44,659 nt of DNA. Source: Porphyromonadaceae bacterium UBA7207 (GTDB lineage: Bacteria > Bacteroidota > Bacteroidia > Bacteroidales > Muribaculaceae). How positions within the stretch are numbered: the stretch's first letter is position 1; each line of letters starts with the position of its first letter. The stretch covers positions 3,895 to 48,553 of the forward strand of contig DKUJ01000001.1 of assembly GCA_002490635.1 (NCBI GenBank), read 5' to 3'. The notes under the pieces were generated by a model. It did not search any database. It was not told the DNA's origin and worked only from the letters and a program-made list of their open reading frames with translations. This document shows positions 34,896-41,309 of this stretch, piece by piece. The position numbers and the translations under genes are program-made.

Positions 34896-34940
34896 TAAAA
34901 AAAAGTGAGGCGCCATACATGCATTCGCATTACGGCGCCT
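34896..34940 (-). terminator. Terminator of the tRNA-Cys transcript
   Basis: On the minus strand AGGCGCC (34940-34934) pairs with GGCGCCT (34914-34908) around a 19-nt loop, then CAC and eight T. It lies immediately after the tRNA 3' end. Confidence 0.8.
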
Positions 34941-34946
34941 TCCTTG

Positions 34947-35017
34947 AGGTACCAAGCAGAATCGAACTGCTGTGCTCGGTTTTGCAGACCGATGCCTAAC
35001 CACTCGGCCATGGTACC
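34947..35017 (-). tRNA. tRNA-Cys (anticodon GCA)
   Basis: 71 nt on the minus strand. Acceptor stem GGTACCA pairs with TGGTACC, D arm GCCGAGTGGTTAGGC, anticodon arm TCGGT-CTGCAAA-ACCGA with anticodon GCA, short variable loop, T arm AGCAG-TTCGATT-CTGCT. The discriminator base is U, as expected for tRNA-Cys. CCA is not encoded and must be added. A consensus promoter lies 19 nt upstream and a terminator just downstream, so it is transcribed alone. Confidence 0.96.
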
Positions 35018-35035
35018 CTGTGTGGTTTTCGACTG

Positions 35036-35066
35036 CAAAGGTAGTGATTATTTTTTATCCACCAAA
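35036..35066 (-). promoter_or_regulatory. Promoter of tRNA-Cys
   Basis: On the minus strand TTTG (35066-35063), 19 nt, TACCTTTG (35043-35036): a full consensus match. Predicted start of transcription is about 14 nt before the tRNA 5' end. Confidence 0.8.
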
Positions 35067-35101
35067 AAAAATTTGAAAATCGCATGCAAAGAACTGAAAT
35101 G

Positions 35102-35133
35102 TTTGGTAGAATGCCGGAAATGTTGTTACTTTG
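35102..35133 (+). promoter_or_regulatory. Promoter of the rpmB-rpmG-DUF4295 operon
   Basis: TTTG (35102-35105), 20 nt, TTACTTTG (35126-35133), one mismatch from TAnnTTTG. Transcription would start near 35138, giving a leader of about 128 nt before rpmB. Confidence 0.6.
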
Positions 35134-35137
35134 CACT

Positions 35138-35265
35138 CTGATTTGTGGCGCTACCATAAAAGCGCCCCGGGAAATGATGCGCCCGGGGAGCGATATGAGG
35201 ATGGGCATGCTATCACAAGTCCCTTAGCTTTAAAGAAATACAAGAACGATAAACCAAACGCAGCC
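35138..35265 (+). promoter_or_regulatory. Structured leader of the rpmB operon
   Basis: Two hairpins overlap. The first is GGCGCT (35147-35152) with AGCGCC (35161-35166). The second is CCCCGGG (35165-35171) with CCCGGGG (35182-35188), extendable outward to 35162 and 35191. They share 35162-35166, so they exclude each other. Ribosomal-protein leaders often bind their own product; this one is a candidate, not established. Confidence 0.45.
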
Positions 35266-35529
35266 ATGTCAAAGATTTGTCAGATTACCGGCAAGAAGGC
35301 AATCGTGGGAAACAACGTTTCACACTCGAAGCGTCGTACCAAGCGCAAATTCAACGTTAACCTCTTCAACAAGAAGTTCTATTGGGTAGAACAAGGCGTG
35401 TGGATTATGCTCACAATTTCGGCCGCCGGCCTGCGCACCATCAACAAGCTCGGTCTGAATGCCGCCATGGAGGAAGCCGTCCGCAAAGGCAACCTCAACC
35501 CCAATGAAATCAAGTTCCTGGCACTCTAA
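35266..35529 (+). CDS. rpmB: 50S ribosomal protein L28 (bL28)
   Basis: 87 residues from ATG 35266. The sequence begins MSKICQITGKKAIVGNNVSH and continues SKRRTKRKFNVNLFNKKFYW, the conserved L28 core. A longer open frame begins at 35131 but runs through the promoter and structured leader and matches nothing, so 35266 is the start. Basic protein of the large subunit near the E site. It leads the operon with L33 (21-nt gap) and DUF4295 (13-nt gap after L33). Confidence 0.97.
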   Translation: MSKICQITGKKAIVGNNVSHSKRRTKRKFNVNLFNKKFYWVEQGVWIMLTISAAGLRTINKLGLNAAMEEAVRKGNLNPNEIKFLAL

Positions 35530-35550
35530 CACCTCTAATCTCACTTCAAA

Positions 35551-35739
35551 ATGGCAAAGAAAAGCAAAGACGCCCGCGTGCAGGTGATTCTCGAGTGCAC
35601 CGAGCATAAGGCAAGCGGAATGCCCGGCACCTCCCGCTACGTGACCACAAAAAACCGCAAGAACACACCCGAACGACTCGAGCTTAAGAAATTCAACCCC
35701 ATTCTTAAGCGCATGACCATCCATAAAGAAATAAAATAA
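35551..35739 (+). CDS. rpmG: 50S ribosomal protein L33 (bL33)
   Basis: 62 residues: MAKKSKDARVQVILECTEHK, then SRYVTTKNRKNTPERLELKKFNP near the end, the L33 hallmark. Only one Cys is present (C16), so this is the zinc-free (C-minus) form. It lies between rpmB and the DUF4295 gene, the usual Bacteroidota order. Confidence 0.97.
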   Translation: MAKKSKDARVQVILECTEHKASGMPGTSRYVTTKNRKNTPERLELKKFNPILKRMTIHKEIK

Positions 35740-35752
35740 ATACCTCTGAGAT

Positions 35753-35902
35753 ATGGCAAAGAAAACCGTTGCATCGCTCCAGAAAGGCGAAGGACGTACC
35801 TACAGCAAGGTAATCAAGATGGTGAAGAGCCCCAAAACAGGTGCATACACCTTCAAAGAAGAGATGGTGCCCAACGACGCCGTCAAAGACGCCCTCAAAT
35901 AA
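35753..35902 (+). CDS. DUF4295 ribosome-associated small protein (probable bL38)
   Basis: 49 residues, basic: it begins MAKKTVASLQKGEGRTYSKV and ends PNDAVKDALK. DUF4295 is confined to Bacteroidota and always follows rpmG. From memory, structural work on a Bacteroidota ribosome assigned this family as a new large-subunit protein, bL38; I give that with moderate certainty. It starts 13 nt after the rpmG stop, and a very strong terminator ends the operon 62 nt later. In Bacteroides the next gene is normally ftsY; here it is absent. Confidence 0.88.
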   Translation: MAKKTVASLQKGEGRTYSKVIKMVKSPKTGAYTFKEEMVPNDAVKDALK

Positions 35903-35964
35903 GCACACCACACTCCCCATCCCAAAGGGCATGGCAATGAAATAGCCGGCCGCACAGCCGGAAC

Positions 35965-36002
35965 AAAGCAGCGCCGCGAGCAAAACTCGCGGCGCTGCTT
36001 TT
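35965..36002 (+). terminator. Rho-independent terminator of the ribosomal operon
   Basis: Perfect 16-bp stem, 35965-35980 with 35986-36001, loop of 5 nt (CAAAA), tail TTTTG. One of the strongest hairpins in the window. Confidence 0.93.
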
Positions 36003-36273
36003 GTACTTCATTTAGCATCCCCTGAAAGCTTGTCACATTTACCATCCCAATTTATACTAAACTTTAAACACATAAGTAGGCTTCGGGGATTAGTTTATTT
36101 TATATTCGCAGCCATAGGCCGATAAGCTCCAGTCTGACTTTGATGGAGCGTAGCTGTGGTTACGTGACAGAGAAGGAAGGGTGGAGATTGCGGCATAGGG
36201 CAAGAAGATGGTATAAACTAATTTTCAAAGACTACTTAATACAATGGACAAGTACCAAATCAAAATAAATGCC
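36003..36273. other. Boundary region before the restriction-modification genes
   Basis: 270 bases without a recognised gene. ATTAGTTTAT (36089-36098) and ATAAACTAAT (36213-36222) form a perfect 10-bp inverted repeat enclosing 114 bp. Inside it and beyond runs a basic 41-codon frame (36143-36268, MERSCGYVTEKEGWRLRHRA and onward) that ends 17 nt before the endonuclease start; it has no recognised relatives and may be chance or a gene remnant. The base composition falls abruptly here to AT-rich. Confidence 0.4.
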
Positions 36274-36281
36274 TAACTTTG
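36274..36281 (+). promoter_or_regulatory. -7 element directly before the restriction endonuclease ATG
   Basis: TAACTTTG, exact match to TAnnTTTG, ends 4 nt before the ATG at 36286. If it is used, the message starts at the start codon (leaderless). No proper -33 is present. Confidence 0.45.
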
Positions 36282-36285
36282 CTAT

Positions 36286-37254
36286 ATGGCAAATCATACT
36301 GCAAATAAATTCCGCACAGATTTGTGGAAGGAAGATTCCATACATTCCGTTGATTTCTACAACCAGTGGTTTATGGAGTCGGCTCCGGAGGCATATAGAG
36401 TAGCAAGAGCCGGTGTTGTATCTCGTGTCATCCTCACATTAAAAGGCCTGGATTATCTATATGGAATAAACCTCAATAGAGTTATAGATAATCCGCAGTT
36501 CCTATCCGTGCTTAGAGCATGTACAGCCCCTCCAATTGCAGTAGATAGACTGGCCGGATTATCGGGGACAACCAAGACCTTAATCAAAACATTAGAAAAT
36601 GGTAAAGTACCCTCTCGAATGGACAAATCGGCAATAGAGGAATCTGTCGCTCGTATTCTAAACATTGTAAACAGACTGTTGGATTTTGAGATTTTCCCAT
36701 GGCTAAGAAATGGGAATACGCCATCAGCCCAAATGCTAAACAGAAGTTCGGCAATTATTGCCGATAGAATCAGCGGCACATTGGCAGACCCTATTATCCG
36801 CAATTCACAAGAAGCCAGGCAATTTAAGGCAATCGACGAGTTTTTACAAAACCTGGGATATATAAAAGTGAACTCCAATGATTTTGATTCATGCACGTTG
36901 ATGCCCCCAAAATCATATGCGCACCATATGAACGTGCCTGTACGAATATCATCGGCAAAAGAAATAAATATGCCAATAGACGTGGTTATTCAAACTACGG
37001 AAACTATTAATAATCAAATGCCAATTTTAGTTGAGTGCAAATCGGCAGGCGATTTCACCAACACAAACAAAAGAAGGAAAGAAGAAGCCATAAAAGTTAC
37101 ACAACTTCGTAACACCTATGGAGTTGACTCCATCAAGTTCGTACTATTCTTATGTGGATACTTCGACACATCATACCTTGGATATGAAGCATCTGAAAAT
37201 ATCGACTGGGTATGGGAACACCGCATTTCAGACTTTTTGATGCTTGGAATATGA
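36286..37254 (+). CDS. XamI-family type II restriction endonuclease
   Basis: 322 residues. The N-terminal pattern LWKEDSIHSVDFYNQWFM and APEAYRVAR matches the XamI family. The PD-(D/E)xK nuclease core is visible as MPIDVVIQTT with D232 and ILVECKSAG with E250-C-K252. XamI cuts GTCGAC; relatives may share that site, which is inference here. The gene is AT-rich, unlike its surroundings, so it was probably acquired. The stop overlaps the methyltransferase start (ATGA at 37251), coupling the two. Low-activity expression before protection is a typical problem for such systems; the closely placed promoter may be part of that control. Confidence 0.85.
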   Translation: MANHTANKFRTDLWKEDSIHSVDFYNQWFMESAPEAYRVARAGVVSRVILTLKGLDYLYGINLNRVIDNPQFLSVLRACTAPPIAVDRLAGLSGTTKTLIKTLENGKVPSRMDKSAIEESVARILNIVNRLLDFEIFPWLRNGNTPSAQMLNRSSAIIADRISGTLADPIIRNSQEARQFKAIDEFLQNLGYIKVNSNDFDSCTLMPPKSYAHHMNVPVRISSAKEINMPIDVVIQTTETINNQMPILVECKSAGDFTNTNKRRKEEAIKVTQLRNTYGVDSIKFVLFLCGYFDTSYLGYEASENIDWVWEHRISDFLMLGI

Positions 37255-38765
37255 ATATGTCTATTGAAAATAGAAGATTCGCGCTCCAGCAAGAATTAGA
37301 CATCAAGAAGACCAATAAGGACAGAAACCATCTGGGGCAATTTTCTACGCCATTCACACTGGCCATGGATATTGCCCGATACGCACTTTCATTATGTGAT
37401 ATTAATGATATACGTTTTTTAGAACCAGCAATTGGAACAGGTGTTTTTTTCTCCGCTCTAAGAATCCTTTCCAAGCCATTATTGGCTGTCGGATATGAGA
37501 TTGATCCTCATTACGCGCTGCCGTCCATAGAACTATGGAGGGACGAAGCTTTAACAGTCAATAACGACGACTTTTTATGCCAAAAGCCCAATCGCCGGTT
37601 CAATCTGATTTTGGCAAATCCACCATATTCACGCCATCACCATATAGACAGTGCTGTCAAACAACGATTACAATATTTAGTTGAATCCAATTATGGACTA
37701 AAAATATCAGGGCTTTCTGGACTATATTGTTACTTCTTAATATTATCTACCCTCTGGCTACAAAACGACGGCATCTCCTGCTGGCTAATCCCGTCCGAGT
37801 TTATGGATGTAAAATACGGAGAAGCGGTCAAGCGCTTTCTCACTTCCAATGTCGATTTAATATCTATACATCGATTCGACTCTTCTGATCTACAATTTTC
37901 CGATGCCCTTGTAAGTTCTTCCATAGTGACATTCAAAAATCGCCAGCCCAGCAATCAAAAAGTACGATTTTCACACGGCGGAACTCTATTTAACCCACAT
38001 AATATTACTGAATTAGATAAAACAGAATTAAACCCTTCGGAAAAATGGAGTCTGAAATTTGATTCGTCTAACGAGGAATTGCAAGGGCATAGCCTAGGGC
38101 ATTATTTTAAGGTTTCGAGAGGAATCTCAACGGGAAATAATTCCTTTTTCATACTTTCCACTACCGAAGTTTTGGAAAAAGGGCTGCCAATGGAATTTCT
38201 GACACCGATACTGCCTGCACCACGCCATCTTAGCCAGTCAATTATTTTTGAAGATTTTTCTAATTTAGATACCAACGACAAGTATTTTCTCCTATCATGT
38301 CCTCTACCAATAGAAGATGTGCAGCACCTCTATCCACAGCTTTATAAATATATAATAGAGGGAGAAAGCAAAGGCGCTAACAACAGCTACAATTGCCAGA
38401 AAAGAGTCCCTTGGTATACAACTGAATCACGCCAAGCAGCCCCAATTTACATGACATACATGGGGCGTGGAGAAAACGCCTCACGTATGTTCCGGTTTAT
38501 TCTCAATGAATCAGAATCAATCGTAACCAACTCCTATCTTATGCTCTACCCCAGGGAAAAATATAAACATTGTATCTCTGACAAGGCAACACTAATACAG
38601 GTTTGGAAAACCCTTAACAGCATTCCGAAAGACAGACTCTCCAAGTGCGGGCGTTCTTACGGCGGTGGATTGTTTAAAATTGAACCCAAGGAACTTGAGC
38701 TGTTGAAAATCCCGGAGCTGAAGGATGTCTTAAAGCCTATCCAAACCTCACTGTTCGACGTTTAA
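37251..38765 (+). CDS. N6-adenine DNA methyltransferase, Eco57I-like (partner of the XamI-like endonuclease)
   Basis: 504 residues from ATG 37251 (MNMSIENRR), which overlaps the endonuclease stop; ATG 37257 is nearly as good. An earlier ATG at 37212 would overlap by 43 nt and adds residues unrelated to the family. Motif X: GQFSTPFTLAMDIA; motif I: FLEPAIGTGVFFSAL (AdoMet binding); motif IV: LANPPYSRHHH (NPPY, adenine N6 catalytic). The C-terminal half holds the target-recognition region (CQKRVPWYTTESRQAA and others). It should methylate the adenine in the endonuclease site. AT-rich like its partner. The 76 bases after the stop hold no terminator or gene that I can recognise. Confidence 0.88.
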   Translation: MNMSIENRRFALQQELDIKKTNKDRNHLGQFSTPFTLAMDIARYALSLCDINDIRFLEPAIGTGVFFSALRILSKPLLAVGYEIDPHYALPSIELWRDEALTVNNDDFLCQKPNRRFNLILANPPYSRHHHIDSAVKQRLQYLVESNYGLKISGLSGLYCYFLILSTLWLQNDGISCWLIPSEFMDVKYGEAVKRFLTSNVDLISIHRFDSSDLQFSDALVSSSIVTFKNRQPSNQKVRFSHGGTLFNPHNITELDKTELNPSEKWSLKFDSSNEELQGHSLGHYFKVSRGISTGNNSFFILSTTEVLEKGLPMEFLTPILPAPRHLSQSIIFEDFSNLDTNDKYFLLSCPLPIEDVQHLYPQLYKYIIEGESKGANNSYNCQKRVPWYTTESRQAAPIYMTYMGRGENASRMFRFILNESESIVTNSYLMLYPREKYKHCISDKATLIQVWKTLNSIPKDRLSKCGRSYGGGLFKIEPKELELLKIPELKDVLKPIQTSLFDV

Positions 38766-38841
38766 TATATACTACTATGTTGAAAACACCATGTCCTGAA
38801 AGAGGATTGCCAACATTAGGCATTACTAATCAGACATGGCA

Positions 38842-39744
38842 TTACGCATTATTATAGTTCTCCAGAGCCTTTGCAAGCTCCTGCCGCACCATGGCCTTGA
38901 GCTCGCGAGGCTCGAGCACCCTCACCTTGGAGCCATAGCTCAGGATTTCCGACACAAGGTCGGGACTGATACGCATCCTGTAATAGAAAATACTGTAGCC
39001 GTCGTGCACAACCTCCTCCTGGCTGTGGTGCAGCGGAAGGTCGCGGAAATACCGCGCCTGGCGGCTTTCAACCTTCAGGGCAATGCGCTTAACCTCGCCA
39101 TGGGTGAACACTATGCCGAAACTCGAGCTGAAATATTCCTCGGCGTCGAACTCCGGATCCGGCTCGAAAGTCTCGGGAAGCACAATCAGACGCGTAATGC
39201 GGTCCAGCGCGTAAGTCTTCACCTTGCCAGAGGCGGTGTGCCGCCCGGTGACATACCACCGCTGTCGAAAGATTTTCAGAAAATAAGGCTCTACCACCAC
39301 ACCTTCCGAGGGCAGCACGCGCCCGTAGGCATGGTAGTCGAAACGGATAGGCCTGTTGTCGCGCAGCGATTCTATCACAGGCGCCAGAAACTCGCGGGCC
39401 GAAGGCACCTGCTCCAGAAAAATCTTGTCGGCCACAGCCCTGGACCCGGCCAGCAGCTCATTGGTTACAGCCGTGTTCAGCAGCCAGTTGGTAACTCCCT
39501 CGTTGTGTCTGTCGCCGATGTCGCTTATGTAGTAGTCGAACGTCGCGGAATCGCATTTGATTTCTATGTTGAACAGCTCTTCCACAGCCTGCCGGTAGTT
39601 GTAGAACGTCCGCCGGGGCATGGGATTGCCTCCTGAGTACGAAGTGCGCATCCACAGCTGGTCGATCTGACCGCGCGACATCCGGCCGTGGCGCCTTATG
39701 GTGTCCACCAGCCAGATGTAGCGTTGCAGAAGATCCTTGGCCAT
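38842..39744 (-). CDS. WYL-domain transcriptional regulator
   Basis: 300 residues. The N-terminus (about 1-60, MAKDLLQRYIWLVDTIRRHG and MPRRTFYNYRQAVEELF) is a winged helix-turn-helix; the middle and C-terminus hold the WYL domain (FDYHAYGRVLPSEGVVVEPY, FRQRWYVTGRHT, YALDRITRL) and a terminal WCX-type segment. WYL domains sense small nucleic-acid or nucleotide ligands and often regulate phage-defence or stress genes. The gene is the last of a minus-strand set: its ATG (39744-39742) overlaps the symporter stop by one base (TGATG). It could regulate its own operon (NamZ-symporter) or the adjacent restriction-modification system; neither is shown. Composition matches the host, not the AT-rich pair. 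Confidence 0.9.
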   Translation of the reverse strand: MAKDLLQRYIWLVDTIRRHGRMSRGQIDQLWMRTSYSGGNPMPRRTFYNYRQAVEELFNIEIKCDSATFDYYISDIGDRHNEGVTNWLLNTAVTNELLAGSRAVADKIFLEQVPSAREFLAPVIESLRDNRPIRFDYHAYGRVLPSEGVVVEPYFLKIFRQRWYVTGRHTASGKVKTYALDRITRLIVLPETFEPDPEFDAEEYFSSSFGIVFTHGEVKRIALKVESRQARYFRDLPLHHSQEEVVHDGYSIFYYRMRISPDLVSEILSYGSKVRVLEPRELKAMVRQELAKALENYNNA

Positions 39745-41225
39745 CAGGCTACAGCTTTTCCGGGTGAGGCAACCGGCTTATGGCCTATGGAGAGACACAG
39801 CAGACCTGCCATAGTGATTACGGCATTCATAATCAGCAGCTCGAAGCTCGTCTCATAGCCCGTCCATTCCTTAAGGCACCATTGGAGCACCCAGCTGAGA
39901 GCAGGCGCCGCGATGCACACCAGAGGCACAAAGCGGTCGCGCACGGGCTTCTTCCAGAACATGCCGTACACAAACAGGCCGAGGATGGGACCGTAGGTAT
40001 AGGAAGCCAGTGTGTACACCGCGGAAATGGCATCCTGGTTGCTTATGTAATAGAAAGCTATGATGATGATGCCCATGAGCGCCGACATCATCAGATGCAC
40101 ACGCTTGCGGGTGCGTGTCAGCGCGGCTTCGTCCTTGGTTTTGTGCGCGCCAAGAAGGTCGACGGTAAACGAGGTCGTAAGCGAAGTCAGCGCCGAACCT
40201 GCGGCGGAATAGGCGGCAGCGATTAGTCCGAGCACAAAGAGTATGCCCACGATTACAGGCATTTCGCTGTGGAAAGCTATCATGCCGAAAATCTCGTCGG
40301 ATTTCTCGGGGCGCCGCACTCCCTTGCTGTCCATGTAGATGAGCATCAGCGTGCCCAGGAGAAGGAACAAGGCAATCACGAAAAACTGCACCACGCCGCT
40401 CACAATCATGTTCTTCTGGCTCTGGCCGGAATTGCGGCAGGCAAGATTGCGCTGCATCATGTCCTGGTCCAGACCGTTGGTGGCTATGGCCATGAACACA
40501 CCAGCGAGGAACTGCTTCCAGAAATAGGTGGAAGCCTTGGGATCGTCGAAGAAGAACATCCGCGAGCTTTCATGCGAAGCTATGGCCGTGCTCATCGCCG
40601 AAAAATCCATACCTAAATTGGTTGCCACAAAGTAGATGCACAGCACCACCGACATAATCAGGCAGAAACTCTTCATGGTATCGGTCCAGATAAGCGTCTT
40701 CACACCGCCCTGCACGGTGTAGAGCCATATAAGCGCTATGGCAACGATTACCGTGAATACAAACGGGATATGCAGCGGATCGAACACCAGCCCCTGGAGC
40801 ACGACGCACACAACCAGAAAGCGCACGGAGGCACCGAGCATCTTGCTCACGAAGAAGAACCATGCGCCGGTGCGGTAGGTCCGCTGTCCGAAGCGATCCT
40901 CGAGGTACCCGTAGATGGATATAAGGTTGCGGCGGTAGAACATGGGCACAAGCAGGAATGCTATCACGAAATAGCCCACGATGAAGCCGAGCACCATCTG
41001 GAGGTAGGCATAGCCCTTGTCCACCACCATGCCGGGCACGGAAATGAATGTAACGCCAGAAATGGCGGCGCCGATCATGGCGAAAGCCACCAGAGGCCAG
41101 GGGGTCTGGCGCTTGCCGGTGAAGAATGTGGAGTTGTCGCTGCCCCGCGAGGCAAAGTGGGAAATCAGCATCAGCAGCACGAAATATCCTGCGATGGTGC
41201 CGATGACAATAAGTGCGTCGTTCAT
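39744..41225 (-). CDS. Sodium:solute symporter (SSS family), possible MurNAc/sugar importer
   Basis: 493 residues, about 13 hydrophobic helices starting MNDALIVIGTIAGYFVLLML. Segments AMIGAAISGVTFISVPG, GYFVIAFLLVPMFYRRNLISIYGYLEDRFG and SAAGSALTSLTTSFTVDLLG are SSS-family sodium/solute cotransporter patterns. Located in the inner membrane. It lies 84 nt downstream of the DUF1343 (NamZ) gene. In Tannerella forsythia a MurNAc transporter is linked to muramyl-sugar recovery genes, so a MurNAc or peptidoglycan-sugar role is plausible, but the family also carries many other solutes. The intergenic gap has a perfect palindrome (see 41248-41262). Co-transcription with the upstream gene is likely, since no promoter is seen between. 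Confidence 0.9.
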   Translation of the reverse strand: MNDALIVIGTIAGYFVLLMLISHFASRGSDNSTFFTGKRQTPWPLVAFAMIGAAISGVTFISVPGMVVDKGYAYLQMVLGFIVGYFVIAFLLVPMFYRRNLISIYGYLEDRFGQRTYRTGAWFFFVSKMLGASVRFLVVCVVLQGLVFDPLHIPFVFTVIVAIALIWLYTVQGGVKTLIWTDTMKSFCLIMSVVLCIYFVATNLGMDFSAMSTAIASHESSRMFFFDDPKASTYFWKQFLAGVFMAIATNGLDQDMMQRNLACRNSGQSQKNMIVSGVVQFFVIALFLLLGTLMLIYMDSKGVRRPEKSDEIFGMIAFHSEMPVIVGILFVLGLIAAAYSAAGSALTSLTTSFTVDLLGAHKTKDEAALTRTRKRVHLMMSALMGIIIIAFYYISNQDAISAVYTLASYTYGPILGLFVYGMFWKKPVRDRFVPLVCIAAPALSWVLQWCLKEWTGYETSFELLIMNAVITMAGLLCLSIGHKPVASPGKAVA

Positions 41226-41247
41226 TGCTTGAAGGGTATTACTTCAC

Positions 41248-41309
41248 AGAGTACCATACTCTTGGAAACTGTTTGAATTTATATGAGGATATTGGTTCCA
41301 GACAGTTTC
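41248..41309 (-). promoter_or_regulatory. Intercistronic palindrome and hairpin between NamZ and the symporter
   Basis: AGAGTA-CCA-TACTCT (41248-41262) is a perfect 6-bp palindrome 22 nt upstream of the symporter ATG. GAAACTGT (41265-41272) and ACAGTTTC (41302-41309) form a second 8-bp inverted repeat reaching the end of the NamZ gene. Either could be an operator (a WYL regulator is two genes away) or a structure that adjusts expression of the symporter. Confidence 0.4.

Noticed and set aside
34787..35208. Short frames across the tRNA-Cys region on both strands
   Set aside because: They run through the tRNA, its promoter and its terminator.
35131..35265. N-terminal extension of L28
   Set aside because: It begins inside the promoter -7 element and matches nothing in L28.
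37212..37250. Earlier start of the methyltransferase (43-nt overlap with the endonuclease)
   Set aside because: The extra residues are not family-like; the ATGA overlap at 37251 is the usual form of coupling.
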